Positions 8,827 through 17,906 of a stretch of DNA of 64,000 nucleotides are shown here, one piece after another. How positions within the stretch are numbered: position 1 is the first letter of the stretch; every line of letters begins with the position of its first letter. The stretch is from Nitrosovibrio tenuis. Its GTDB lineage: Bacteria > Pseudomonadota > Gammaproteobacteria > Burkholderiales > Nitrosomonadaceae. The notes under the pieces are model-generated. The model was not told the DNA's origin, did not search any database, and was given only the letters and a program-made list of their open reading frames with translations. The translations under genes were made by a program, and so were the position numbers. The DNA is taken from positions 310,001-374,000 of the forward strand of contig NZ_FOBH01000002.1 of assembly GCF_900109785.1 (NCBI RefSeq), read 5' to 3'.

Positions 8827-11040
8827 GTGCCAGCAGACCGTAATCACATACCGTCGCACGCGGCTCACCCTCATGGGCATGAAGATATGATGGCCCACGT
8901 CCCACATCAACCGGTGACAAGTGCCCAATGGACCTGCCCGATGCATCCGGAGATCGTACGGGACGCACCGGGCGATTGCCCCATCTGCGGCATGGCGCTG
9001 ATACCCATTGCCGGCACAGGCATGGGCGCAGGGGAGGCCGGCGATACCGAATTGAATGATCTCGCGCGGCGGTTACGGGTAGGGATCGCTTTGACCGTCC
9101 CGCTGCTAGTAATCGCGATGGCGCCCATGCTGGGCATCGGGGAGCTGTTTGGGTTACAGCCGCGCGAACGCGGCTGGGCCGAATTTTTGCTTGGGACGCC
9201 TGTTGTGCTGTGGGTGGGCTGGCCCATCCTGCGCAAATTCTGGCTATCGCTCGCGCACCGGGCGCTCAACATGTACACCCTGATTGGACTGGGGGTAGGG
9301 TGCGCCTACCTGTTCAGTCTTGCGGGCATATTCATGCCCGGCTGGTTTCCACCAGAGTTTCGCGAACACGATAGCTCGGTGGGAACCTATTTTGAAGCGG
9401 CCGCGGTCATCGTGACGCTGGTAATACTTGGCGACTACCTGCAATTGAAGGCCATGGGACAGACCAGCCTAGCCATTCAGCAACTGCTGAAACTCGCTCC
9501 CAATCAGGCTTGGCGCTTGCGCGACGATGGGATGGAGGAGCAGGTGTCGCTTGAGGCTGTCGCTGTTGGTAATCGGCTGCGGGTGAAGCCGGGCGAGAAA
9601 ATACCTGTCGACGGCATAGTGCTTGAGGGCATGAGTAGGGTGGATGAATCGATGATTACCGGCGAGCCGATACCAGTGGCCAAGGGCCCGGGCGACAAGG
9701 TGATCGGCTCAACGGTGAACGGCAACGGCTCACTGGTCGTTCGTGCCGAGCGGGTAGGTGCGAACACGCTGCTGGCGCGCATTGTTCACATGGTTGGCGA
9801 AGCACAGCGCACGCGCGCACCCATTCAGCGGCTCGCCGATGTCATTGCCGCTTATTTTGTCCAGTTCGTGATCGCCATCGCGATCATAACGGCACTCGCA
9901 TGGTCGTTTTTCGGTCCCGAGCCGAAATTCACGTATGCACTGGTCAATGCGATCGCGGTCCTTATCGTTGCCTGCCCCTGTGCAGTCGGCCTTGCAACGC
10001 CCATTTCGATGACCGTGGCAATGGGGCAGGGCGCACGCGCGGGCATCCTGTTCCGCAATGCCGGGGCCATCGAGCGCATGCGGAATATCGACACAATTGT
10101 CGTGGACAAGACGGGCACGCTGACGCTGGGGCACCCGGCCCTGACCGATTTTGCCACTGAAGGTATCGCCCAGGACGAGGCGCTCGCGCTCGTGGCTGGC
10201 GTAGAGCAGCTTTCCGAACATCCGATCGCGCGGGCAATTGTTGCGAGCGCCAGGGCTCGCGGTCTGAAACTTCCGCAAGCGGAGGATTTCGAGGCACTCA
10301 GTGGTCTGGGAGTGCAGGCCAATATCGACGGCAAACGGGTGCTCGTTGGCAGTCGGAATTTTCTCTCACAGCACAATATCGACACGCAGCGTTGGGACGA
10401 GCAAGGGGAAGCTTGGCGGGCGGAAGCAAAAATGGTGGTATTTTTCGCGGTGGATGGCGTAGCGGCCGGAATCGCCGCGGTCGCCGATCCCGTCAAGGAG
10501 AGCACGCCCGAAGCCATCACGACGCTTCGGAGCCTGGGTATACACATTGTGATGCTCACCGGCGATTCGCGGCGCACTGCCGAAGCGGTTGCCCGGCAGC
10601 TCGGCATCCGCGAAACCCTGGCTGAAGTGCTTCCCGAGCACAAGGCCAGGCATGTCAAGCGATTACAATCCGAGGGGCACAAGGTGGCAATGGCGGGCGA
10701 TGGCATTAATGATGCGCCCGCGCTGGCGCAAGCAGACGTGGGCATTGCAATGGGGACGGGGACCGACATAGCGATGGAGAGCGCGGATATCACGCTCGTC
10801 AAAGGCGACCTGCGGGGCATTGCGCGCGCTGTGGTGCTGTCGCGCGCTACCATGCGCAATATCCGGCAGAACCTCACCTTTGCATTTGGGTATAACGCGC
10901 TTGGCATCCCGCTTGCCGCAGGGGTGCTTTACCCCGCTTTCGGGCTGCTGTTGTCGCCCATGTTCGCGGGCGTCGCCATGGCGATGAGTTCGGTCTCTGT
11001 GGTCACCAATGCACTGCGGCTCAATCGCATCAAGCTATAA
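8827..11040 (+). CDS. copA: Cu(I)-exporting P1B-type ATPase (CopA family) with a heavy-metal-binding N-terminus
   Basis: A 737-residue P-type ATPase pumping Cu+ from cytoplasm to periplasm. Residues 7-27 are His-rich, followed by an HMBD zinc-ribbon-like unit ([25 protein letters not shown]) at residues 35-60 instead of the usual CxxC HMA domains. Visible motifs: actuator [12 protein letters not shown] at residues 383-385, phosphorylation site DKTGTLTLG with Asp427, [23 protein letters not shown], and [20 protein letters not shown]. The last helices carry [12 protein letters not shown] and [15 protein letters not shown], the YN and MxxSS pattern of the Cu+ subgroup. A GTG start at 8827 is used; the next in-frame ATG is at 8887 and would remove the His-rich leader. 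Confidence 0.93.
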   Translation: MPADRNHIPSHAAHPHGHEDMMAHVPHQPVTSAQWTCPMHPEIVRDAPGDCPICGMALIPIAGTGMGAGEAGDTELNDLARRLRVGIALTVPLLVIAMAPMLGIGELFGLQPRERGWAEFLLGTPVVLWVGWPILRKFWLSLAHRALNMYTLIGLGVGCAYLFSLAGIFMPGWFPPEFREHDSSVGTYFEAAAVIVTLVILGDYLQLKAMGQTSLAIQQLLKLAPNQAWRLRDDGMEEQVSLEAVAVGNRLRVKPGEKIPVDGIVLEGMSRVDESMITGEPIPVAKGPGDKVIGSTVNGNGSLVVRAERVGANTLLARIVHMVGEAQRTRAPIQRLADVIAAYFVQFVIAIAIITALAWSFFGPEPKFTYALVNAIAVLIVACPCAVGLATPISMTVAMGQGARAGILFRNAGAIERMRNIDTIVVDKTGTLTLGHPALTDFATEGIAQDEALALVAGVEQLSEHPIARAIVASARARGLKLPQAEDFEALSGLGVQANIDGKRVLVGSRNFLSQHNIDTQRWDEQGEAWRAEAKMVVFFAVDGVAAGIAAVADPVKESTPEAITTLRSLGIHIVMLTGDSRRTAEAVARQLGIRETLAEVLPEHKARHVKRLQSEGHKVAMAGDGINDAPALAQADVGIAMGTGTDIAMESADITLVKGDLRGIARAVVLSRATMRNIRQNLTFAFGYNALGIPLAAGVLYPAFGLLLSPMFAGVAMAMSSVSVVTNALRLNRIKL

Positions 11041-11102
11041 ATAACACTACAGGGTTTAATGTTATTATTATTTTTTGTAACAACTCAACAGGGAGACAAT
11101 TC

Positions 11103-11459
11103 ATGACATCCCGTATTTTTCTAATCCTTCTTGCTACCGTGGGTTTATTGGCCTCCTGCGCGCATATCGAGCCTCATCCCATGGATATGACAAGCGCGAT
11201 TCGGAATGCCAAAAGCGGCGCGGATCATTACGCGTTGGCCAGGCACTACGAGGATGCGGCAAAAAGCATGCAGGCAAAGGCGGACCAACAAAAGAAGATG
11301 CTCACGGAATATCAGGATCACGGCTATTACTATGGCAGGCAAACCGAAGATCTGATAGAGCATTCCCAGGCTTTGGCGCGCGTCTATGAGGAGGCCGCGA
11401 ATGCAAACATGAATTTGGCTCACTATCACCGCCGGTTGGCGGACGATGTGAAACAATGA
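11103..11459 (+). CDS. Small lipoprotein downstream of copA
   Basis: A 118-residue predicted lipoprotein of unknown function. MTSRIFLILLATVGLLASCAH is a signal peptide with lipobox LASC, so Cys19 would be acylated. The rest is predicted helical and charged, with many His, Tyr and Met residues (MDMTSAIRNAK, HYALARHYEDAAKSM, YYYGRQTEDLIEHS, NANMNLAHYHRRLAD). It lies 62 bases after copA behind a GGGAGACA ribosome site, and is the last gene of the metal island in the same direction. A role in periplasmic metal binding is a guess from position and composition. Confidence 0.75.
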   Translation: MTSRIFLILLATVGLLASCAHIEPHPMDMTSAIRNAKSGADHYALARHYEDAAKSMQAKADQQKKMLTEYQDHGYYYGRQTEDLIEHSQALARVYEEAANANMNLAHYHRRLADDVKQ

Positions 11460-11727
11460 TTTGGTGAGCATGCCGGCGATCACCAAGCGGCGGAGTTCAA
11501 GCGGTGACCCAACAAGGCGCCAACTCCAGCTGTGCCATTTCCTTTCGAGGCCCGGCAGTTAACCAGGAGGCCCAGTTAACCCCGAAGTCCTTGGGTACCG
11601 ACATTCATTCATTAAATAGCAGAGGGCTGTCATGCGACCTATCCTGGTAATTCTTATAATTCTTTTTAACCACCGGTCCGGTTGATCGATTTTCACCTGT
11701 CCAGATTGCTCGCCCTTCCACTCGTCC

Positions 11728-11779
11728 CTTCTACTCATTCCTTCTACTCATTCCTTCTACTCATTCCTTCTACTCATTA
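11728..11779. repeat. Four tandem copies of a 13-bp repeat
   Basis: Unit CTTCTACTCATTC, copies at 11728, 11741, 11754 and 11767 (last base differs in copy four). The array spans the stop codon and 3' end of the BASS-family transporter on the minus strand. Confidence 0.9.
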
Positions 11780-12797
11780 CTTCGTGTATCGTCCCGGCTA
11801 CGATGTGCTGCACCAGGTTATAGAATATGATCGGCACCATTATGTTGGGGTAGGCCGATAAAGCTAACGATGCCAGGACCAACCCGGTCCCGTTATTGTT
11901 CATTCCCAGTCCGTACATCAGCGAAACCTGCTCCGCGCGGTTCAACCTGAACAATCGGCTCAAGCCGTATCCCGCAGCAAACAGGGCCAAGCATAGCCCT
12001 GTGGTAATTGCCAGCGTCATGCCCAGGAAATCATAGTCACGTTCAGCCATAGCTTGTGGCAGGGATACTGAAGCATTGGAGTAATTCAATAACAGCAAAA
12101 CAATACTATTGATGAGCTTTAGGTAGGGCATACCCCGTGTTTGCCAGTCTTTGTTAATGACCAGGCGCACCGCAATGCCCATCAATGACGGCATCACCAC
12201 CCAAAGACCGAGGAAGCCCCCGGAGCCGTATGCGGCCAGGCCCTGCAATACTTTTTCGTACTCGTCCGAAGCCATTTCGCCAAAAATGTGAAATGTTGCT
12301 GGAGTGAGGATGGGGCTTAGAATCGTCGAGCAAAAGACCAGTCCCAGGCTTAAGGCCAGATTTCCGTTGGAGTTCTGCGCCCATGCGGTTGACGATCCAG
12401 CGATCGGCATGGCTGCGACCAGCGCCAGCCCCACCAGAATATGTTGGACTTCGATCGGTTCATACCAGAGCAGCCGCATGGCTATGGTCATGCCATAAAT
12501 ATAAACGATGGGGATGATCAAATTGGCCGCCAACCCGGCCAGCAAAAGATACTTTTTCTGCATGAGGTCTTTCAGATCGGAAAATTTCAACCCCAATCCA
12601 GCGTTGAACATGAGCATGGCGAGCATGATCATCAGCAGCGATATGCTTGTTTTTGCTTGGAAGATATTTATCTCCCCCAACGAAACATTTCTGATCCATA
12701 AGCCGGGACTCGGCATGACCATGGCAATAAGATACGCGCCGATCAAAAACCAGAGTAGATGCCGATGGATCAAATGGGAGATCGAGAGCAAACTCAA
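11757..12797 (-). CDS. Bile acid:sodium symporter (BASS) family transporter
   Basis: A 346-residue integral membrane protein with about ten hydrophobic helices. It matches the SBF/BASS fold by the segments MLMFNAGLGLKFSDLKDLM, VGLALVAAMPIAGSSTAWAQ (the central substrate/Na+ site region with SSTAWAQNSNGN) and MYGLGMNNNGTGLVLASLAL, which resembles the second crossover motif. Substrates in this superfamily range from bile acids and pantoate to arsenite (ACR3), and cannot be told here. The open frame begins at a TTG (12797) with no strong ribosome site, so the exact start is uncertain. It is isolated, and its stop codon lies inside a 13-bp tandem repeat. Confidence 0.8.
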   Translation of the reverse strand: MSLLSISHLIHRHLLWFLIGAYLIAMVMPSPGLWIRNVSLGEINIFQAKTSISLLMIMLAMLMFNAGLGLKFSDLKDLMQKKYLLLAGLAANLIIPIVYIYGMTIAMRLLWYEPIEVQHILVGLALVAAMPIAGSSTAWAQNSNGNLALSLGLVFCSTILSPILTPATFHIFGEMASDEYEKVLQGLAAYGSGGFLGLWVVMPSLMGIAVRLVINKDWQTRGMPYLKLINSIVLLLLNYSNASVSLPQAMAERDYDFLGMTLAITTGLCLALFAAGYGLSRLFRLNRAEQVSLMYGLGMNNNGTGLVLASLALSAYPNIMVPIIFYNLVQHIVAGTIHEVMSRRNE

Positions 12798-13259
12798 TGT
12801 GGAGTAGCTGCCAATTGTTTTTGAACGTTCGGAACGGCCTATGGACTGTATGCTGTGGGTCGTATGCTCTATATCCAGTTTAGCAACGGTATGTATAGTT
12901 TGCGCGGGTGGCAGCCATACCCCGGAACCACGCTCCCAGCGGTGTAGCGGGCAGCGTCAAACATTTCGAACAGGTCGGCGGCCATGCTGATGGGGAGTGT
13001 TGGGGGAGTGTTGGGGGAGTGAGTATTGGGGCAGTGATTCGCATCAACTCATAGCGTTGCAGCGATGAGGTCATTGCCGCGTCGTTTCGGAGCTCGACAC
13101 GGCACGGCGCTCCCATCGGGGACGCATGGAAAGTCTGGTGCAGATTCAGGACCGGCAGATTCCTGGCAGGACAGCCGCCCACAGCCGCATAAAAAGGACT
13201 TGATTAACGGCGCCCAGATAACGCCCGGCTGGACCGGCATACCATTTCATAAAACTACC
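12798..13259. other. Non-coding spacer with a G-rich direct repeat
   Basis: About 460 bases between two minus-strand genes. Long open frames exist on both strands but resemble no protein. A short GTGTTGGGGGA-type direct repeat is present at 12990-13020. Nothing else is recognised. Confidence 0.45.
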
Positions 13260-13631
13260 CTAGTGCATGGAATGCAATCCAATCATATTGCCCTCGGTGT
13301 CGAACACCAGCGCGATGAAGCCATATTTACCAATGGCCATTTTTTCCTTGAAAACGCGTCCGCCGTGTTCGGCGGCACGGGCAGCCTCCACCGCGCAGTC
13401 TTCACACATGAAGTAAACCAGCGTGCCGCCTCCACCGGAAGAACAACCTTCCATTTTCGCCAGCGCACCTGCTGCACCATAACCTTCTTCCGACATCGGA
13501 AAGGTCCACATTTCCAAGTCAGGGCTTTCTATAGGCTCGAGCTTACCTTGAAAGACGGCCTCGTAAAATGCTTTGGCGCGCTCCATGTCTTGCACATAAA
13601 TTTCAAACCAGCCGACTGGGTTTTTTTTCAT
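13260..13631 (-). CDS. VOC (glyoxalase/bleomycin-resistance) family protein
   Basis: A 123-residue single-domain VOC protein. The start at 13631 follows AAAGGAG at good spacing; the longer frame to 13703 lacks support. Seen: NPVGWFEIYVQDMERAKAFY at the N-terminus (first beta-alpha unit), GKLEPIESPDLEMWTFPM, LVYFMCEDCAVEAAR and KYGFIALVFDTEGNMIGLHS, which give the two paired beta-alpha-beta-beta-beta modules. This resembles the group including predicted lactoylglutathione-lyase-like enzymes. Substrate is unknown, and the enzyme may act as a dimer with a shared metal site. It stands alone on the minus strand. Confidence 0.85.
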   Translation of the reverse strand: MKKNPVGWFEIYVQDMERAKAFYEAVFQGKLEPIESPDLEMWTFPMSEEGYGAAGALAKMEGCSSGGGGTLVYFMCEDCAVEAARAAEHGGRVFKEKMAIGKYGFIALVFDTEGNMIGLHSMH

Positions 13632-13871
13632 GACGTTGCTCCTTTGGTGGTAGTTGTGATTTTTCCGCATAGCGGGCGTATCCCACGTTTCGAACAAATC
13701 CATCCACGTACTGTTGTGCCGCTAGTCGCACGTTGCCAACTGGTCGCCCGGAAGGCTGAGGCTTTGCTTCCCCTGTTCCCCCTGCCGCCTTGTGCGCGTC
13801 CTCAGCATCATGTGATACGCGCCTGTTTCTGCAAAATAGAGCTCGGTTGCGTCACTTACTTGCGTTACATA

Positions 13872-14216
13872 CTACTGAGCCGTTGCACAGATCGCGATAG
13901 CCGTCGCCTGCCGAGCGGTAGCTCCCTCATTTCGCACCATCACCCGCCAGCCATTATTGACAATGTTCCCCTGGCCGTCGCTCGGATCTGAGGCATAAAC
14001 CTTTACATCCTCGGGTATCTCGATGTTGAACCCGCCTCCCAGGACCTTCTTACCGCTCGGGCATACTACCTTGACCTTTGCAACTGCACCCGCCGGAACC
14101 ACGACGCGGTTCTGCATGATTTCGTGACCGGTGACGCAGCCCGAAACCGCAATGCTGAGCGCCAAGGCGAGCACCACGCTGGTGGATCTTGGACGTATTG
14201 TCTGCTGTTCGCACAT
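13872..14216 (-). CDS. Small lipoprotein with a CPSGKKVLGGGF motif
   Basis: A 114-residue predicted lipoprotein. The N-terminus (RPRSTSVVLALALSIAVSGC) is a signal peptide with lipobox VSGC. The mature part contains CPSGKKVLGGGFNIE, a motif that recurs in assorted secreted proteins of unknown role, then a beta-rich tail NNGWRVMVRNEGATARQATA. The ATG at 14216 follows AGAGGA. Function is unknown. A role in the cell envelope is inferred only from the lipobox. Confidence 0.7.
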   Translation of the reverse strand: MCEQQTIRPRSTSVVLALALSIAVSGCVTGHEIMQNRVVVPAGAVAKVKVVCPSGKKVLGGGFNIEIPEDVKVYASDPSDGQGNIVNNGWRVMVRNEGATARQATAIAICATAQ

Positions 14217-14457
14217 AAATCCTCTTCGTAGTCAGGTTATTTCATGCTGTAGAGAATTACCCCGTCAGTATCTCCCCAATGGGCCTAGTTGCCCATCCTT
14301 ATAACATTAGTTCAGGAGAATTTCACGTCAAGTAGTATCTATGTAGAAAGCCAGATAACGCGCCATCTTGCGAGGGTGCGACCTGGTTGCGCTGCGGATG
14401 CTGGATGTCACACGGTCGTGCGCACATCGCTGCACATTGCTTGAGATAAAACGACAA

Positions 14458-14473
14458 CCCCGCCGAAGCGGGG
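14458..14473 (-). terminator. Rho-independent terminator of the PEP-CTERM gene
   Basis: Perfect 6-bp stem CCCCGC/GCGGGG with a 4-base loop, followed on the minus strand by TTGTCGTTTTATC. It sits about 25 bases past the stop codon at 14499. Confidence 0.75.
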
Positions 14474-14498
14474 AGTGTTTAGTTGCGACTGAATACCA

Positions 14499-15200
14499 CT
14501 AGGCAACTTCTTTCTTTTTTCTGAGACGCGCCATAAAACCCGTCAAGCCAAGGCCAGCCAGGAACAGGGCATAGGTTTCAGGCTCAGGCACTGCTGAGAT
14601 AGCTCCGGGCGAACCAATCTCGGCGCTGTCATTTGTGGCTACGAAAGCCCCATTGACGCCGGCGACGCTTAACGACGAGATCATTGTGTTGTTCAGCCCG
14701 GCTGCGTTGTCGAAAGTTTGGAAAGGGGAGGTGGTATCTGACGCACCGAAGGTCACTGCAGCCTGCAGAGCACCGCTGGCGTTGTAGATATTGACCGCGT
14801 CGCCGGCAGTGCTCAGTCCAACACCCGAACCCGAGTAGTTGCCTATATGCAGGGCGGAGGGGGAGGAGCTACCAAACCAGGTGCTGAGGAAGCTCGCGTT
14901 GACCGAATTTTCGATGAAAATCGCAGACTCGCCGGCTGCTATGCTGGTTATGCCCGTCAAGGCCACCGCCGAGCTGAAGGAATTTGAGTTGTCGTCCATC
15001 TTCCAGCCGGTAATGTTCACTGCGGAGGTACCGGTGTTTGTGAGTTCGAACCAGTCCGAGGCGTAGGGTGAGTTGCTGCTAGCCCACGGCGCCACTTCGG
15101 TGATTCTGACCTGAGCGTCGGCGATAACGGCGCCGGCAGAGACGCCGGTAGAGAGAAGGGCGGCAACAGCGCCGAGCAGCAATTTCGTTTTTGTCTTCAT
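14499..15200 (-). CDS. PEP-CTERM protein with a lamin-tail-like domain
   Basis: A 233-residue exported protein. The start at 15200 is supported by GGAGCAAGCT; the frame extends to 15266 without support. MKTKTKLLLGAVAALLSTGV is a signal peptide. Residues about 30-130 (VRITEVAPWASSNSPYASDW, FELTNTGTSAVNITGWKMDD) match the lamin-tail fold often found in secreted proteins. The C-terminus is a PEP-CTERM sorting signal: VPEPETYALFLAGLGLTGF then MARLRKKKE. In this system an exosortase (XrtA/EpsH type) cleaves near the PEP motif and anchors or releases the protein in relation to exopolysaccharide. No exosortase gene is in the window. Confidence 0.88.
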   Translation of the reverse strand: MKTKTKLLLGAVAALLSTGVSAGAVIADAQVRITEVAPWASSNSPYASDWFELTNTGTSAVNITGWKMDDNSNSFSSAVALTGITSIAAGESAIFIENSVNASFLSTWFGSSSPSALHIGNYSGSGVGLSTAGDAVNIYNASGALQAAVTFGASDTTSPFQTFDNAAGLNNTMISSLSVAGVNGAFVATNDSAEIGSPGAISAVPEPETYALFLAGLGLTGFMARLRKKKEVA

Positions 15201-15518
15201 AGCTTGCTCCAAATGAATTAACAGGACAATAGATTCCAGAACTTGAAACACCGGCGCGCGGAACATCCGGAGAACGAAGTCGCGCTTGCCGCGACCTTGT
15301 TTGCTTATAAATCACTTGGGATAATAGCGGCCGGGTGTGTCGGCATAGTGACGAGGCCGGCTCAAATACTGATCCAATGGAACTCTAGCCTAACTTTACG
15401 TGTTTCCGCCTATTCGCCGCATTGGTTGCCCGAGTTGCCATCGAATTGCTACGGGGAGGCTAGCAATATAAACTCACCCTAATATGCTCGCCCATCAGGC
15501 TACCAGTACTCTAAAAAA

Positions 15519-15585
15519 CCCGGCTCATAGGGTTTGCCTAAGGCCGGGGCGGGTGCTACCTCTGCAGGGTGGTCGAGACACCCGC
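15519..15585 (-). terminator. Two adjacent hairpins ending in a T-run (terminator or small-RNA end)
   Basis: Read on the minus strand, a stem GCGGGTG/CACCCGC (15549-15585) is followed directly by a second hairpin GCCGGG...CCCGGC (15519-15548) with an inner TAGG/CCTA stem, then TTTTTT. This is a strong Rho-independent terminator form. The nearest upstream minus gene ends 560 bases away at 16148, so it may close a long 3' UTR or a separate small RNA. Confidence 0.55.
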
Positions 15586-16095
15586 ACCAGCATCTTACTG
15601 AATTACCGGAACGTTACCATTGGACTGAGGTACACCCCGAGGAGTACCACAAAGAATCCCACGAATGTGGAACTACTTATTAAAATAAATCAGCGGGATA
15701 TCCATATTATCTGATATATCACTTTAAATGAGTAGCGACACGCATGCGAGGCGTTTTAGCTTGTGGGGATCAGGAAGGAAGCATCGATTGTGCTCTGCTT
15801 TTTTTTGTTTTCATGGGCATCGCTTTCACCAGGAGCAGGTGACTGAGCGCCACTTGGCGTTTTGCCCCATCGATCGAGTTCGCAGATGGTTGGAGACGCA
15901 GGCAGTTGAAGATTTTCTGGCGCTTGGCCTGTTTGAGTTAAGCTGATCCGGGCGCGGACACACACTTTTGCGTAATTGCCCACGAGGCGGATATCGGCGT
16001 GGCCCCAGTGGCTCCACGTGGCATCTGCATGCCGGGGGAGCCAGAGAGCACTGGCGATGGCTTCAAATCAGCCCTCTCGCCTTAATCAGCTTACC

Positions 16096-16119
16096 TCATA
16101 CCCTTTCGAAAGGGTATGA
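16096..16119. promoter_or_regulatory. 24-bp perfect palindrome
   Basis: TCATACCCTTTC followed directly by its exact reverse complement. It lies 28 bases beyond the stop codon of the minus-strand gene at 16148. There is no T-run on either side, so an operator for a dimeric regulator is as likely as a transcript-end hairpin. Confidence 0.5.
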
Positions 16120-16147
16120 ATGGTTACTTGGGATTTGCTAGGGAGCG

Positions 16148-16729
16148 CTACGGACGGCGCGACGATCTCCATTGCCGCACCCGCTTCGATTGCATGATCC
16201 TGTACCCGAGGAAGGTCAGCAAAAGCATTCCGATCAGCGGCCATACCGCGGCGCGGAAGGTTTTCGCGTAATTGATCATCTGTACTCGCAATGGATACTG
16301 GTAATGCACCGGAGGCACCGATTCACCCGTGATAAATACGGTGTATTGTCCCTTATCGAGGGTGGTCTCTCCCCGCATCACTCCATCAGGGTGGTGACTC
16401 GGACGAACATAGCTCACGGTCTCATCTTCCTGCTCGCTGGTTCCTCTTACTATTCGCATTCCTACCGGGATATCGCGTAATGCTGGATCGACGAGATCCA
16501 CCACCAGGAATGTATTTCCTTCTTTCGGTATATCAGTACAGTACTGGTCGCTCGGCTCGTGTTGTGGCTGATAAGCGCTCAAATGCACCATGCTGTTGTC
16601 GCCGAGCCGGCGCATGCATGTATCTTCTTCCATAGCCACCCTTCCATGCGCCGCCGCGGTGCCGCTGTACAACCCCGCGGCAAAAACAAGCGCCAACGCG
16701 CCCGCTTGAATCGCTTGCTTGATCATCAT
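16148..16729 (-). CDS. Membrane-anchored periplasmic protein of unknown function
   Basis: A 193-residue protein. AAGGAGG sits 6 bases before the start. Residues 1-27 are a signal peptide (AIQAGALALVFAAGLYSGTAA). The periplasmic part holds EEDTCMRRLGDNSMVHLSAY, DQYCTDIPKEGNTFLVVDLV and DPALRDIPVGMRIVRG, then a beta-rich region. Residues about 155-180 form a C-terminal helix (AAVWPLIGMLLLTFLGYRIM) with a basic cytoplasmic tail. Two cysteines plus several Met/His residues could bind metal or form a disulfide. From memory, similar proteins occur in ammonia oxidisers and methylotrophs, but no function is assigned. It is divergent from the HxlR regulator. Confidence 0.75.
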   Translation of the reverse strand: MMIKQAIQAGALALVFAAGLYSGTAAAHGRVAMEEDTCMRRLGDNSMVHLSAYQPQHEPSDQYCTDIPKEGNTFLVVDLVDPALRDIPVGMRIVRGTSEQEDETVSYVRPSHHPDGVMRGETTLDKGQYTVFITGESVPPVHYQYPLRVQMINYAKTFRAAVWPLIGMLLLTFLGYRIMQSKRVRQWRSSRRP

Positions 16730-16990
16730 CCATTACCTCCTTCTGATTTGTTCGGTTGCCTCTGCATTCATGCTTGATCGATATATCGCTGGATGAGGTG
16801 CGTGGTTTCGGCACGGCGCCGTTTCAGCACACCAGCCGCGCCTCTGCCATAAGACAAAGGCGTCTTAAGATGTAAATTATGACTTGCCAACGATGAGTTA
16901 GCGCTTAATTATCGTCGTTCATGGTTGCACAATGAAAGTATAATGAGAGTTAATACCCCAATGCAACTAAAAATAATCCTGTCCCGCCCA

Positions 16991-17389
16991 ATGGCTAACA
17001 GAATCAATAAACAAGATCAAATCAAACGCTCCTCCTGCCCGATGAGTTGCGCGCTCGATATGATCGGCGATAAGTGGACCCTGCTCGTCATCCGCGACAT
17101 CATGTTCCTGGAGAAGCGCTACTTCCGGGATTTCCTTTCTTCTCCCGAAAAAATCGCTTCCAATATACTTGCCGACCGCCTGAGAAAACTGGAAGAATCC
17201 CATATTGTTCTGCGGCAGGGTGACCCCGACAATGCGCGCAGGTTTATTTATTCGCTCACCGAAAAAGGTCTGGATCTGCTGCCTACCATGATGGAACTGC
17301 TGCGCTGGGGCGAAAAATATGACCCGGCGAGCGAGGGACACGAATGTTCAATCCGGCAGTTCGCGCACCATCCTCACGGTAGCGGCTGA
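16991..17389 (+). CDS. HxlR-family winged-helix transcriptional regulator
   Basis: A 132-residue DNA-binding protein. The core is SSCPMSCALDMIGDKWTLLV, IRDIMFLEKRYFRDFLSS and ILADRLRKLEESHIVLRQGD, with the winged turn RFIYSLTEKGLDLLPTM. This is the HxlR/MarR-like fold; the Cys in the N-terminal CPM segment is the redox or electrophile sensor in YodB/HypR-type members. The frame opens at 16925, with in-frame ATGs at 16943, 16961 and 16991. The last fits the family N-terminus, but no start has a strong ribosome site. It lies divergent from the 16148-16729 gene across about 260 bases, so it could regulate that gene; this is inference. Confidence 0.85.
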   Translation: MANRINKQDQIKRSSCPMSCALDMIGDKWTLLVIRDIMFLEKRYFRDFLSSPEKIASNILADRLRKLEESHIVLRQGDPDNARRFIYSLTEKGLDLLPTMMELLRWGEKYDPASEGHECSIRQFAHHPHGSG

Positions 17390-17906
17390 GACGCGCTCGT
17401 CTTATTTCCCTTCTGTGGGTCAGCCTCGATCATGGAGCCCGGGACATGGGTAACAGGGACATGGATAAAGGGGAACGGTCATTAAGGTGAGGGTCAAGCT
17501 GAAAAGAAAAAAACGCCCGCCCGCCATTATACCGCGCCAACGACCACCCGTTGCGTAATGAACGAGAAAACGCCGGATAGTTCCTCAAGGTAAAACGATA
17601 CTCTCGGCACTCACTTGAAAGGCGGACCGCTATCCTGGCAAAACTGTTGAGAGCGGCGGATCGATCTTTATATAAGCCCGGGATTATTTCGTGGTACGTA
17701 CTCACCCCGGATTTCGTCGAGTCCTGGCCGATCGGTTGCAAGCGCAGGCCACCGGCTGTTGCTGTGGTTTTTGACAAGCTCGTCCCCATAACCTATGTTG
17801 AATCTGCCACAGGATCGGGCGCTATATCTATTTGAGAAGGGAACCGCGCGATGCAATGGCTGAAGAAAACCATGACGCACCATGAACGCGAGGCCAGGTA
17901 AAACCA
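17390..17906. other. Spacer upstream of the NADH dehydrogenase gene
   Basis: About 515 bases with no recognised gene. A 119-codon minus-strand frame at 17430-17789 lacks any recognisable domain. A 16-codon frame at 17851-17901 (MQWLKKTMTHHEREAR) ends 5 bases before the ndh start and could be a leader peptide, but this is weak. Confidence 0.45.

Larger units (their letters stand above)
15201..16147. other. Long spacer with hairpins and a palindrome
   Basis: About 950 bases without a convincing gene; several 60-80 codon frames on both strands have no recognisable similarity. It contains the minus-strand double hairpin at 15519-15585 and the 24-bp palindrome at 16096-16119. Confidence 0.5.

Noticed and set aside
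9852-10907. 351-codon minus-strand frame
   Set aside because: Antisense to the copper ATPase, with composition of a shadow (Ser/Ala/Arg-rich, no motif).
13065-13991. 308-codon plus-strand frame
   Set aside because: It lies antisense to the VOC gene and the start of the lipoprotein gene, both with good ribosome sites and recognisable domains.
15484-15714. 76-codon plus-strand frame
   Set aside because: It crosses the GC-rich hairpin region and has no protein-like composition.
17430-17789. 119-codon minus-strand frame
   Set aside because: No similarity, no ribosome site and overlap with an opposing frame; treated as chance.
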